Below are positions 55,624 through 64,000 of a stretch of DNA of 64,000 bases, one piece after another. Source of the DNA: Blattamonas nauphoetae (lineage: Eukaryota; Preaxostyla; Oxymonadida). The stretch lies in contig JARBJD010000370.1 in NCBI GenBank assembly GCA_033064195.1, positions 1 to 64,000 on the forward strand, written 5' to 3'. A model generated the notes under the pieces. It ran no database searches and was not told the origin of the DNA. It saw nothing but the letters and a program-made list of their open reading frames with translations. The first letter of the stretch is position 1, and each line of letters begins with the position of its first letter. The position numbers and the translations under genes were made by a program.

Positions 55624-55938
55624 TCAGTATAGTAACTTTTTCTTTTTTGGTTTCTTCTTCTTTGGTTTCGGCTTCAGCTTTTCTTCCAGTCTCATTATTT
55701 CACCTCTGAACGTGTTCGCAACTGATGTGTTTCCTTCATTGATGGCTTGCTCGTATTGTGCCATCTTTTCCGCATGGATTTGTTGATCCGATTTCACATC
55801 TGGAATCATCTCTATTCCTGTCTGTGCTACCTTCGAAATCAATGGTCCAACAAATGGAATGAGATTCAGAAATGGAGCTCCTACTCTGAGTATATTTTTG
55901 CCAACTGCTGCTAATTTTGATAACCAACCTGGTGCCAT
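55624..55938 (-). CDS. small MAPG protein 2, Polinton 2 copy
   Basis: A close relative of the 9327-9626 product: starts MAPGWLSKLAAVGKNIL, keeps FLNLIPFVGPLISKVAQTG and a lysine-rich tail (KPKPKKKKPKKKK). It is one of two genes that remain open in this fragment. Confidence 0.6.
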   Translation of the reverse strand: MAPGWLSKLAAVGKNILRVGAPFLNLIPFVGPLISKVAQTGIEMIPDVKSDQQIHAEKMAQYEQAINEGNTSVANTFRGEIMRLEEKLKPKPKKKKPKKKKLLY

Positions 55939-55973
55939 TTTAATAAAAATCCAAATATTCGAATACTAGTGAA

Positions 55974-56288
55974 TTATAATCCTTTGAATAGAATCTTGGA
56001 ATTTGACGATTGAGGAAGATCATCCTTGGAGTATCGTCCATTTCGTGGAGGTTCGTACTCAATCATCTGTGGTTGTTGCGGTGCTCGATTGATTGCTTTG
56101 TTCTGTTGATACGAATCCATCATCCCTCCTAATCCACTAAGAATTCCTCGAGCCGTTTGACCAAATTTACTGTTCGTTTGAGAGAGTAATCCACCACCAA
56201 CTTGAAGCAATGTTGGAGCAAGTGGTTTGATGAATTGAAAGAATTGCTTGCCGATATTTTTGAGATTGTTGAAACTTCCTGGTGCCAT
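55974..56288 (-). CDS. small MAPG protein 1, Polinton 2 copy
   Basis: A close relative of the 8957-9295 product: starts MAPGSFNNLKNIGKQFF and keeps the VGGGLLSQTNSKFGQTA segment and the C-terminal NSKILFKGL. An AT-rich box (read on the minus strand) precedes the start at about 56292-56305. Confidence 0.6.
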   Translation of the reverse strand: MAPGSFNNLKNIGKQFFQFIKPLAPTLLQVGGGLLSQTNSKFGQTARGILSGLGGMMDSYQQNKAINRAPQQPQMIEYEPPRNGRYSKDDLPQSSNSKILFKGL

Positions 56289-57382
56289 TTATGTAAAAAT
56301 AAAAAATACAATTCATTTATAATTTTAGCGAGGAATAGCTTTCGTCAGAGAAATGCCATAATTGAGAATAGTGTTGTAAGCTTCATTGAAGGCAATGCTC
56401 ATATCTTTTCCACCAACAAGGATCTTGAAAATGGTTCTAAACACTGGGAGTTTATTGAGACATAGCCACTTGTCAGACAGGTCATCCAATTCAATCACCA
56501 CATCAGTGATTGCTGTTAGTGTCGCAATTCGTGCACATCAATCACTTTGGTTTGTGATCAGTTTCATTGATGGTTCAATGAGATTATTCAGTAGTTTCTT
56601 TTCACATGCAAATGCATTCTTGTACACTAAGAGTAGTTGATCTTTGAATGCTGTAATGTTGGAAGTGTATTCTCGTTGTGGTATTGAACGGCTTTGAATT
56701 GGTGCTGATGGATAGATCTCAGGTGGTGGTGGATCATATGTATCTGGAACATTGTAGAGTTCGACATTAGCACTTTGCTCACTATTCAACCTTCCAGAAT
56801 TCGAAGCTTTATTATCGATGATGACATTGTTGGTGATTGATATTGGTACTGAAGAAGAACTTGTGTGTTTCGTAAATTGACAACTTAGAATTGGTTGCAT
56901 CACTTTCGATCAAAATACAAAATCTATATTAATGTTTTTAATCACTCTTTTCTTTCTGTTACTGAACATTTTGAGAGAAGGCAGGCATATTCCCAGATTG
57001 GAATTCACTGAAATCTTCTGTTCTTGTTGCATAGGCTTGGTGTGTCAGACCGTTAATCTCTGTTGTTATGGCAGCATTATGTCTCCCAAGGAATGTTTTC
57101 AAATCGTCTTGACTTGTGATGAATTCTAGAAACTGTGGATACACCTGCTCCTTGAAATCCTTTCTTTTCTTCATTCTCTGATGTCCTTCGTTGGTACTGT
57201 CGAATCCTGAAAGATGTTCTTCAAGCCGTCTGTCCCACATTTGTGAAGCTACTTTCGATTGAATTGAATTGAACACCATATTGTCTATTACATGTTTCTC
57301 AAGATTTGCTGGATTATCACGACTGGCACGAGTAATTCCCAATTCTCAACAAACAGCTATTTAAAGAAAACGTGTCTCACTA

Positions 57383-58514
57383 TCATCGAGTGGGAGAACA
57401 GCTGGAGAATAGTGTTTGATCCTGGTATAATGTGTTGCAGAGAATTCTCTCTCTGTCGAGACAGTTGTTGTCGAGATGGTAGCAATTGAACTGACGAGTG
57501 GAGTGATGGATGAACACGGCGAAAACCGAGAATCTGTCAGTATGAGGTTGATTATTTTGGTTGGTGTGCGGAATTGATCCGAAAAAATGATCCTGATATA
57601 TCGCTTTCAGCATTCTCCAGTGCGTCGTCGTTCGGTATTTCAAAATGTTGGGAACGAATCCGTTGAACGTGTTGGCGATATTCAAGATCAAATTGTCATT
57701 TTCTGGTGAATCACGGCTGTTGTCTGTCTGGAGTCGAACGTTTGTTTCTTCAGCAATGTCAAGGAGAATCTCAAGGGCGGCCAAACGCAGTAAGTTCTCT
57801 GGATTAGTGAAGAATTGAAGTCGTGAGAGGATTTTTGGGTCGGTGGTTGGTTGAAGAACTGACATTATGACATCAGCATATTTGAATGCTTGCGTGCACG
57901 TGTTTTTGCAGGTACACCAACGCACTTGGATTGGCTTGACGAGTCTTAGGACTGGAAGTTGACGGCGTTCCAGTTCGGCTGCGAACTTTATTGTATTTGT
58001 GTGACTTTTGGTGATCTGGTGGATAAACAGAGCTGCATTGTGGATGATGATAGCAGTGGTTGATTTTGGATCTTTTTGAAAGGTTTGAGTGAAGGATCAA
58101 TGGATTGTCATGTCTCAGTTGGGTGATGAAACCGTGATGCATGCTAGTCATTGAAGCGTCACCGTCAGTTGCGACGGATGCGATCTGGCTGACGGTGAGG
58201 CCAGTTCCCACCAACATCTTCTTGAATTCAAGGTAAATCTGTAATCCAGTACATCCTTCGTTCATCTCCGCCAATCCAAGAAGGATTGTCTTTGGCCTCA
58301 TCCTTTCTTCCAAAAAACGACGATTAACACATAACATTGAAGTGGACGTAGAATCGGTCGATCCTGTCCGCCAGATCCCAAAAGAGCTTGTAATCAGACT
58401 GGGACGAGTCAGTGACAAAAGTAGTGTATAGAACGAATTGGGAACCACGTTGGTATAGACGGTACTACTGGGCAAAATCATCGTGCCGATTGACACAACA
58501 ATCGGTGTGATCAT
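57383..58514 (-). pseudogene. hAT-superfamily transposase relic
   Basis: The minus strand from 58514 to 57873 encodes a hAT-like core: LLGLAEMNEGCTG, then IASVATDGDASMTSMHHGFI (the family's T-DGA-M-G-K-GF block, with the second catalytic-region Asp), then an NHCYHH where CxxH is usual. A second frame (57925-57383) continues with helical sequence such as LRLAALEILLDIAEETN. At least one frame change separates them, and no terminal repeats were found, so it is inactive. It touches the end of the Polinton 2 fragment, possibly because it inserted there. Confidence 0.65.
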
Positions 58515-59649
58515 TCTGTTGTTCTTTCAAAGCAATTTGACATTCCCAGAAACCCCAATTGAACCATCAGCAATTATTTGAGAGGTCCACCTGACCTTCA
58601 AATGCTCAGAAACGATTTGAATGATTCCGAACGTTGTTTGAATTGATTCTTGTCAACAATGAGATCAAAAAATGTTCTGGTCAACTTCGATTTTTCATGT
58701 TTTTTCCAGTTTTAACACAAATCCATTGAAACCAACAGTTGAAGCACTTCAAAAAATTCTGAAAAATATTCTAAAATCTCGGGGATGATGTAGGTCATCG
58801 ATCAAAACAATCCCGATCAAAATCGGTTGAGAATTCGTGGAGCTACGTACCGTTCTGTGGTCCAAAATAGGTCGAAAAAGTCGATGCTCATATTTTGCTA
58901 CTATGATCCGCTATATCTCTAAAACATATTTTTTATGACTCCACATAATTAGTTCATCATTTTGAATGGGGAAATTTTCGCGAAAAAACACTTTCGAAAA
59001 AAAAGTTTGATCCGACCCACCATGATTTTTTCGAATTTTTCCGAATTTTAGAAAAATGGTATTCGCTTTCTCTGTTATCATTTTCAGGTCAGCTTTCGTC
59101 GTCTAATGACGATCTTGCACTTCAAAACGCTCGGAGACGCCCTTTGGCGCATCTCCGAACGTTCACTTTCATGTTCATCACTTTCACACTTTTTTCATGA
59201 ATTTTTGGTTTTCGCTGTTTTCGCTTCCAATCACTTCATATTTTGAGCTTTTAACGAACATAAGTCGTCCCCGCACGGCTTGTGTTCTTATATAGTGTTT
59301 TTTGCACACACCTTTTTCACGTCACATTTTCACCTACTTTTCCTCACATCACTTTTTTCTCGAATTAACACATATCGCCCTTCCGTTCTCACCATTCGAG
59401 AAGGCTGTGGCTGAATTTTCAGAATTTTTGGTTCATTAATTCTTTCAAAATTTCACTTTTTTGTCTTTTTTTCGTTCTTAACATTTCACTGTTTGTTTAC
59501 GTTCCAATCACTTCAACGTCTTTCTTCTTTCATTTCACTCTTCCCGTTTTCACTTTCGTTCATCCATCGTTCCTTCTCATTTCACCGATTTCATGACGCT
59601 TTTTTCGGACCGTTGGTCCTCTTTGACACATCACAATGTTCAAGTTTTC
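58515..59649. other. intergenic, pyrimidine-rich, one strong hairpin
   Basis: No gene recognised. A hairpin at about 59131-59158 (CGGAGACGCC, CTTT, GGCGCATCTCCG) stands out, and TATATAG occurs near 59287. From about 59160 the plus strand is rich in TTTCAC words, and the bias flips to purine-rich near 59640. Confidence 0.4.
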
Positions 59650-61100
59650 ATGAAAGATTTCGAAAAAGAAGGGTAAAAGAAGGTGAAACATGGTAAAATG
59701 AAGTGAGCAAGTACAATAGTGAACAGTGAAGTGGAGATCGTGATAACGACGTGAAATTTGACGTGAATAATGTAAACAGAGTCTGTGTTCACCTTTTATC
59801 ACATTAAAAAACAAGAAAGAATGGAAAAATCGAGTGAAATGTTCAATGAGAGGTTCGAAGACGAAGATCAGAAGCCGACCACGATCCGTCGGATCCTCAT
59901 CACAAGTAGGGAATATGAGGAAACAAAAATTAGCGCAATGTATTTGAGAAAAAGTTTGAGCAAAACAAACATAAATGAAGTGAGGAAACATAAAAACAAT
60001 GCAAAAATGAGTACGGAGAAGTGACCACAAAAATGAAATGACAAGTAATGAAAATGAAGTGACAAAACCAATAAAAACAGCTAAAAGAAGAGTGAACAAA
60101 GAAGATGAACGAGGTGAAATGTTCAATACCAGGTAAAACTGCAAAGATACAGCGACTGTAGAGATCGAGTCTAAAAAGTGAGAAAAAAGAGATGAGTAAG
60201 AACAACGAGAATGAAAACAAGTAAAAGAAGGGAAAGAAGAGAAGAAACAAGTAAGTTTGAAGAGAGAGGAAGCAACATACAATGAGACAGTGTGAAAGTT
60301 GTTGATCGGTTCAATACGGTATGATCTAGGAAAGAATAAGAGACGGAAATGATGAAAATGAAAGTGAAAAGCTGAAAGAAAGAAGAGAATAAGAACGAAA
60401 TGATGACGAAGACGGAAAAGTGCAAAGATGCCGCGGCAATCTTGATTGAACCTAAAAAGTTGTAAAAAGAGGTGAAAGTGAGAAAACGAGAATCAAAACA
60501 AGTTGAAGAAAGAAAAGAAGAGAAGAAAGAAAGTTGTTTAAAGCGATAATCTGAAACATACAAGGTAAAAAACGATGCAATCGATGATCTGTTCAATCTG
60601 AGAATACCTGAAGAAAAGAAGGAACAAAACATATGAAAATGGAAGAAAACAGAAGAAAGAAAGAAGAGAATGAGAGTGACATACTCAATATTACTGGAAA
60701 GTTCCAAATTGGAAAGATGACTGAGATCGAACCTAAAAAGAGGGGAAAAGAGGTGAATATGAAAAAATGGTGACAAGAGGAAGTGAAACAAAGAGAAGAA
60801 GAGAATAAAGAAGGATGTTGTGAACGATACTAAGCAACATACAATGTAAAAATTGGAGAAGTGATGAAATGTTCACTACGGTGACACCTGAAGAAGAATA
60901 AGAGAGAAAACACATGAAAACAGTTGAAAACAAAAGAGTAAAGAAGAGAACGGAAGAAAATGTCGAAGAAGACGAACAACAACAGAGATGGAGCGTGATC
61001 AGGATCAAGTCAAAAAAGTTGGTAAAAAGAGGTGAAATTGAAAAAATGAAGCATACAGTGATGATGCCGAGCATCCGCAGGTTCCAAAACGCATAAAAGC
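59650..61100. repeat. degenerate ~280-bp tandem repeats, purine-rich
   Basis: Words recur at a spacing of about 280 bp: AACATACAATG-like at 60276, 60555 and 60838; a block with CTAAAAAG followed by AAAAGAGGTGAAA at about 60162, 60441, 60723 and 60999. At least 3.5 to 4 diverged units are visible. The strand is A/G-rich, so the other strand gives long Phe/Leu/Ser frames that I reject as genes. The array lies just left of Polinton 3 and could be part of its terminal region. Confidence 0.7.
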
Positions 61101-61263
61101 TGAAAGAAAGAAGGATTGTCGAATTCGGATCATTCCCCATATTTTGTCAAATTTCATTGAAATCGCAAATAGGCTGTTATTGACATTGTCGGTTCTAGAA
61201 TATGTTGGTAAAATACACAGAAAGTGATTGAACATAATTTCATTGTTTCTAAAATTGTTTTGA

Positions 61264-61276
61264 CTTTTTTATTTTG
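61264..61276 (+). promoter_or_regulatory. AT-rich box before the 61283 gene
   Basis: CTTTTTTATTTTG ends about 7 bp before the ATG at 61283 and is nearly identical to the boxes in Polinton 1. Confidence 0.6.
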
Positions 61277-61282
61277 TATAAA

Positions 61283-61636
61283 ATGAACCCGAGAGAAAAG
61301 TTGATTGAATCAATGAAAAAAGAGAACTGTGAACTTGTTTCTGAGTATGTCCGGAGCACAGAACCAGTCATCTATGTCCATGAAGGTGTAGAGTGGAGGA
61401 TTAAGCCAAAGTTGTGGAATCAAGGTAACAGACCACACATGTCACAACGTCGACACTACACTCAATCATTTGTGGAGAATGAACTGAGGAAGTACAACTG
61501 TGAGCTTGTTGGTGAGTACAAGCAAGTCCTGACTCCATTCACGTATCGAGAAATTGGTGGATCTGAAGTTTTCAAAGTGCGACTAGGTTCATGGCTGAAA
61601 GCAAAGAAGAAGCCACATTTGAGAAAGTCAAAATAA
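61283..61636 (+). CDS. 117-residue protein with two tandem modules
   Basis: I start at ATG 61283, directly behind the AT-rich box. The protein contains two copies of a module of about 55 residues: the first has ENCELVSEYVRSTEPVIY and a W near its end, the second YNCELVGEYKQVLTPFTY and again a W, then a lysine-rich tail (KAKKKPHLRKSK). The pattern of a short helix followed by C-E-L-V-x-E-Y and a small beta hairpin resembles the small DNA-binding modules that accompany homing and HNH endonucleases. That assignment is tentative. It sits between the element end and the polymerase, so a terminus-binding role is conceivable. Confidence 0.55.
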   Translation: MNPREKLIESMKKENCELVSEYVRSTEPVIYVHEGVEWRIKPKLWNQGNRPHMSQRRHYTQSFVENELRKYNCELVGEYKQVLTPFTYREIGGSEVFKVRLGSWLKAKKKPHLRKSK

Positions 61637-61644
61637 TCACTCAA

Positions 61645-61668
61645 CTTTTTTTATTTTTTATTTTTTTA
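61645..61668 (+). promoter_or_regulatory. double AT-rich box before the polymerase gene
   Basis: Two overlapping copies of the box (TTTTTTTATTTTTTA and ATTTTTTTAA) end about 12 bp before the ATG at 61680. Confidence 0.55.
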
Positions 61669-61679
61669 ATTTGTAGTAA

Positions 61680-64000
61680 ATGACACAACTCTGGAAAGTG
61701 AAGGAACAAATCAGAGAGGTTAGAGAACTCTTTCCAAACACTCAATTCGCATTTACAGATGGTCGAACATACAAACCTGACAGTCCATACAAGCAACATC
61801 ACTATTCATTTCTCCTGGCAATGCTTCAACACCCAGATGTTAGATATCGAAATCCTAATCCAACAGCATATCTTAATATCAATTTAATTCCAAAATTCCT
61901 GAACGAAGTGAGACATCAACGACAAATCGAACAAAGAACATTGATTCAGAGACAGAATGAACAGAACAACAACGCAATGATGAATGAAGAGGATAAAAAC
62001 GTAATCATAATTGACATGAAAGCAAATCCAAGAGTGAACGAAACTGAATTGAAAAAGCAAGTGTTCAAGATCACACGGAAGCTCAAATCAATTGAGGAGA
62101 AGTTGATGGATCATTGGATGAAGAATCTGTTGATCATTCAAAAGAAAAATGAACAGATGGAAACAAGAAAAGTGAAGCAATTTGATGGATTCAATGAATG
62201 TATCTTACTGGCTGAACCAAGAGACAAACTTGGATTCAATGAGTGTCTGACAAATGCACGAAAGAAGTTCAAGAAGAATGAGATCGAGAAAGTGAGTGAC
62301 AATGGAAAACCGTATCAGCTGTACTTTCACAACCATCTGAAGAATGTTGAGGAAATCACAACCTTCATCAATGCAGTGTATGAAAAAGAGAAGGATCGTC
62401 CATTCAAGATCAGTATCGACTTTGGAAAGATCGTTGCAAGAAAAGACAATGATGAGACAACATACAATGACTTCAGACCAGAATTGGAGAACACATCGAA
62501 GAGTTTCCCAACGGTGATACGAAGTGAAGCAGACATCGATGAGTATTCAAAATATGCGATCAATCTGATCAAAGAATCACAGGAGAGAACACTGATGGAT
62601 ACAAAGACGATGTTTATTGCATTCCACTCCATTCTTGTTGCTGTTTACAGATTTCCAGTTGCAGGAAAAGCCAACACCATTCTAACTGAACACATCAAAA
62701 CGAGAAATGTTCGATACATTGATTCCGAGTACAACATCTGCTTCTTTCAAGCACTATCGTTCCTTACACTTCAAGATGTCAAAGGCGAGAAAATCTCAAT
62801 CAATATGAGGAACAGTGAAGCCTACAGATTGTTCGCACAATGGATGAATCTCACACATCTGAAGTCTCGACAATTGACTCCACATCTTCAACAATATCCT
62901 GGATTTGATATTGCATGTGATTTAGAGAGAGCAATGCAAGTATTCAACATCACTGTTCACATTTATGAATACGACGAAGACAAGAAGCGGTACTTCCTCA
63001 GTCAATCGTACATCAACGAGAATGATGATGCAAGAGTTCTTCCACTTCTGATGATTCCGCTCACCGCAACTCTCGTTCATGCGATGTTCATTGTTGATCC
63101 TGAGAAACTCACTGGATACAAACTCTGTCCATTCTGTCAATCGAGAGGATTCCAAGTGAAGGATACAAACTTCAAGAGATACTACGAGAAGCATCTTGCC
63201 GAATGTAAGGAACTTGATGGAAAACATGTGAAGAAAATCTCACTTGATAAAACGCCAAGGCCGTATGTTCCACATATTCTTAACAACAGAACAAATGAAT
63301 TTCTGATGGCACACAAAAGACAGGACGAATTCAAACCAACACAGTACTACATCACTTACGATTTCGAAACAATGGATGATCTCATTCTTGACAATCTCTT
63401 CTCTGATGACAATACTCAATTGATTTCACACTTGAAACCTCTCTCTGTTGCATCCCCAATCAAAACAAAATCAGGTGTGAAGTCAATCTACTTTGATCTT
63501 CGAGATGGAAAGGACTTTGTGAAGCAGTGGATCAGAGAACTCTTCAAGTTTGCAGAAACAGTAAGAGAGAACAATCAATTTGAAGACCCAGAGATTCCTT
63601 CACAGAATGAAGTCAGTGTCATTGGATTCAACAGTTCCAGATTCGACATCAATCTTATCTTTCGTGATCTCGTTGATAAGGATTGGAAAGTGGTGAGCTT
63701 CCTTGGATCAACAACAAAGTACAAACAAGTCTTGATCAGACACGAGAAAACACAACAAGTCCTTCGATTCATTGACATGATGTCATACACAGGACCAATG
63801 ACGTTGGATAATGCAGTCAAAGCCTTCGGAGGAAACACCACACTTCAGAAATCATTCTTTGCATACGAATCATTTGATTCATCAGACTACGATACAGTAT
63901 TGAGCAAACAAGAACCATTCTCCAAATATGAATTCTACTCCAGTCTCAACAACAGTGAAATGTCTGACAGTGATTACCAATTGTATCTTGATGATTGGAA
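61680..64000 (+). CDS. Polinton protein-primed DNA polymerase B (N-terminal part)
   Basis: Open from ATG 61680 to the window edge, 773 codons. Residues 1-340 are a charged, helical extension. Residues about 348-370 contain DSEYNICFFQALSF, and about 470-510 contain VHAMFIVD followed by a CPFC...HLAEC zinc-finger-like cluster. This arrangement is typical of the N-terminal region of Polinton and related selfish PolB enzymes. The 3'-5' exonuclease follows: Exo I is ITYDFET near residue 558-564 and Exo II is VIGFNSSRFDINLI near residue 655. The palm motifs (SLYPS, DTD) would lie beyond the window. The enzyme replicates the element, probably from a protein primer at the ends. Confidence 0.85.
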   Translation, partial: MTQLWKVKEQIREVRELFPNTQFAFTDGRTYKPDSPYKQHHYSFLLAMLQHPDVRYRNPNPTAYLNINLIPKFLNEVRHQRQIEQRTLIQRQNEQNNNAMMNEEDKNVIIIDMKANPRVNETELKKQVFKITRKLKSIEEKLMDHWMKNLLIIQKKNEQMETRKVKQFDGFNECILLAEPRDKLGFNECLTNARKKFKKNEIEKVSDNGKPYQLYFHNHLKNVEEITTFINAVYEKEKDRPFKISIDFGKIVARKDNDETTYNDFRPELENTSKSFPTVIRSEADIDEYSKYAINLIKESQERTLMDTKTMFIAFHSILVAVYRFPVAGKANTILTEHIKTRNVRYIDSEYNICFFQALSFLTLQDVKGEKISINMRNSEAYRLFAQWMNLTHLKSRQLTPHLQQYPGFDIACDLERAMQVFNITVHIYEYDEDKKRYFLSQSYINENDDARVLPLLMIPLTATLVHAMFIVDPEKLTGYKLCPFCQSRGFQVKDTNFKRYYEKHLAECKELDGKHVKKISLDKTPRPYVPHILNNRTNEFLMAHKRQDEFKPTQYYITYDFETMDDLILDNLFSDDNTQLISHLKPLSVASPIKTKSGVKSIYFDLRDGKDFVKQWIRELFKFAETVRENNQFEDPEIPSQNEVSVIGFNSSRFDINLIFRDLVDKDWKVVSFLGSTTKYKQVLIRHEKTQQVLRFIDMMSYTGPMTLDNAVKAFGGNTTLQKSFFAYESFDSSDYDTVLSKQEPFSKYEFYSSLNNSEMSDSDYQLYLDDW

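Larger units (their letters stand above)
54900..57342 (-). mobile_element. Polinton 2 fragment, broken
   Basis: Same gene order as Polinton 1 on the opposite strand: part of the unknown 320-residue-type protein (56959-57342), the PSAP protein (56538-56903), the two MAPG proteins (55974-56288, 55624-55938) and the start of capsid-like protein 1 (55271-55591, with further pieces to about 54960). The AT-rich box recurs before several of these genes. It is truncated on both sides and has several breaks, roughly four or more, so it is older than Polinton 1. It is bordered by the DIRS-like element on the left and the hAT relic on the right, either of which may mark where it was cut. Confidence 0.85.
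61130..64000 (+). mobile_element. Polinton 3, polymerase end, runs off the window
   Basis: The left end of a further Polinton: an AT-rich box, a 117-residue gene, a second AT-rich box and the start of a protein-primed-type DNA polymerase B gene. It looks whole as far as it can be seen. In the usual Polinton order the integrase, ATPase and capsid genes would follow to the right. The left terminus is not fixed; it may include the tandem repeat array at 59.65-61.1 kb. Confidence 0.8.

Noticed and set aside
59500-61140. Several minus-strand open frames of 60-240 codons rich in Phe, Leu and Ser (membrane proteins)
   Set aside because: They are the complement of purine-rich tandem repeats. Composition explains their length, and none has a family motif or consistent start.

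Overview
The window looks like nuclear DNA of a unicellular eukaryote with large, repeat-rich intergenic space, few or no introns in the genes I can read, and many mobile elements. Very long right-handed beta-helix surface proteins, Polintons, a DIRS-like element and hAT, pogo and mariner relics together suggest an anaerobic flagellate, most likely a preaxostylan (oxymonad) and less likely a parabasalid. The taxon is inference. The standard genetic code fits all readable frames.

Layout. 1-4.5 kb: a decayed member (A) of a beta-helix receptor family. 5.2-14.8 kb: the right-hand part of a Polinton with integrase, packaging ATPase, two paralogous capsid-like genes, small virion-type genes and an S74 fibre-like gene; most of its rightward genes carry an AT-rich TTTTTATTTTT box just before the ATG. 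14.9-18.9 kb: AT-rich repeats, tRNA-like relics and a 650-bp duplication. 19.2-23.2 kb: the intact family member (B), with signal peptide, beta-helix, two beta-sandwich repeats, one membrane span and a cytoplasmic pseudokinase. 24.3-25.2 kb: a near-perfect 337-bp inverted repeat. 28.6-33.9 kb: member C, split by a pogo-like DNA transposon. 34.6-44.1 kb: member D, very long, carrying a 540-bp hAT-type MITE and several breaks. 44.96 kb: the first codons of a fifth member (E), split by a 7.2-kb element that contains a mariner-type MITE, which contains a 3.9-kb TIR element holding a degenerate POLQ/HELQ-type helicase gene. 52.5-54.9 kb: a broken DIRS-like element. 54.9-57.3 kb: a second, broken Polinton fragment on the minus strand. 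57.4-58.5 kb: a hAT transposase relic. 59.6-61.1 kb: purine-rich tandem repeats. 61.3 kb to the end: the polymerase end of a third Polinton, running off the window.

How the parts work together. The host theme is one tandemly duplicated family of single-pass receptors whose cytoplasmic end keeps a kinase C-lobe fold but lacks the catalytic residues, and probably acts as a scaffold. Only B is open from end to end. The other members have served as landing sites for DNA transposons. The Polinton parts from three copies together show a virus-like gene set: DNA polymerase B, integrase, ATPase, capsid-like proteins and a fibre. The most unusual structures are the helicase-bearing TIR element (a Pack-type gene capture), the nested insertions at 45-52 kb, and the receptor pseudokinase cluster.
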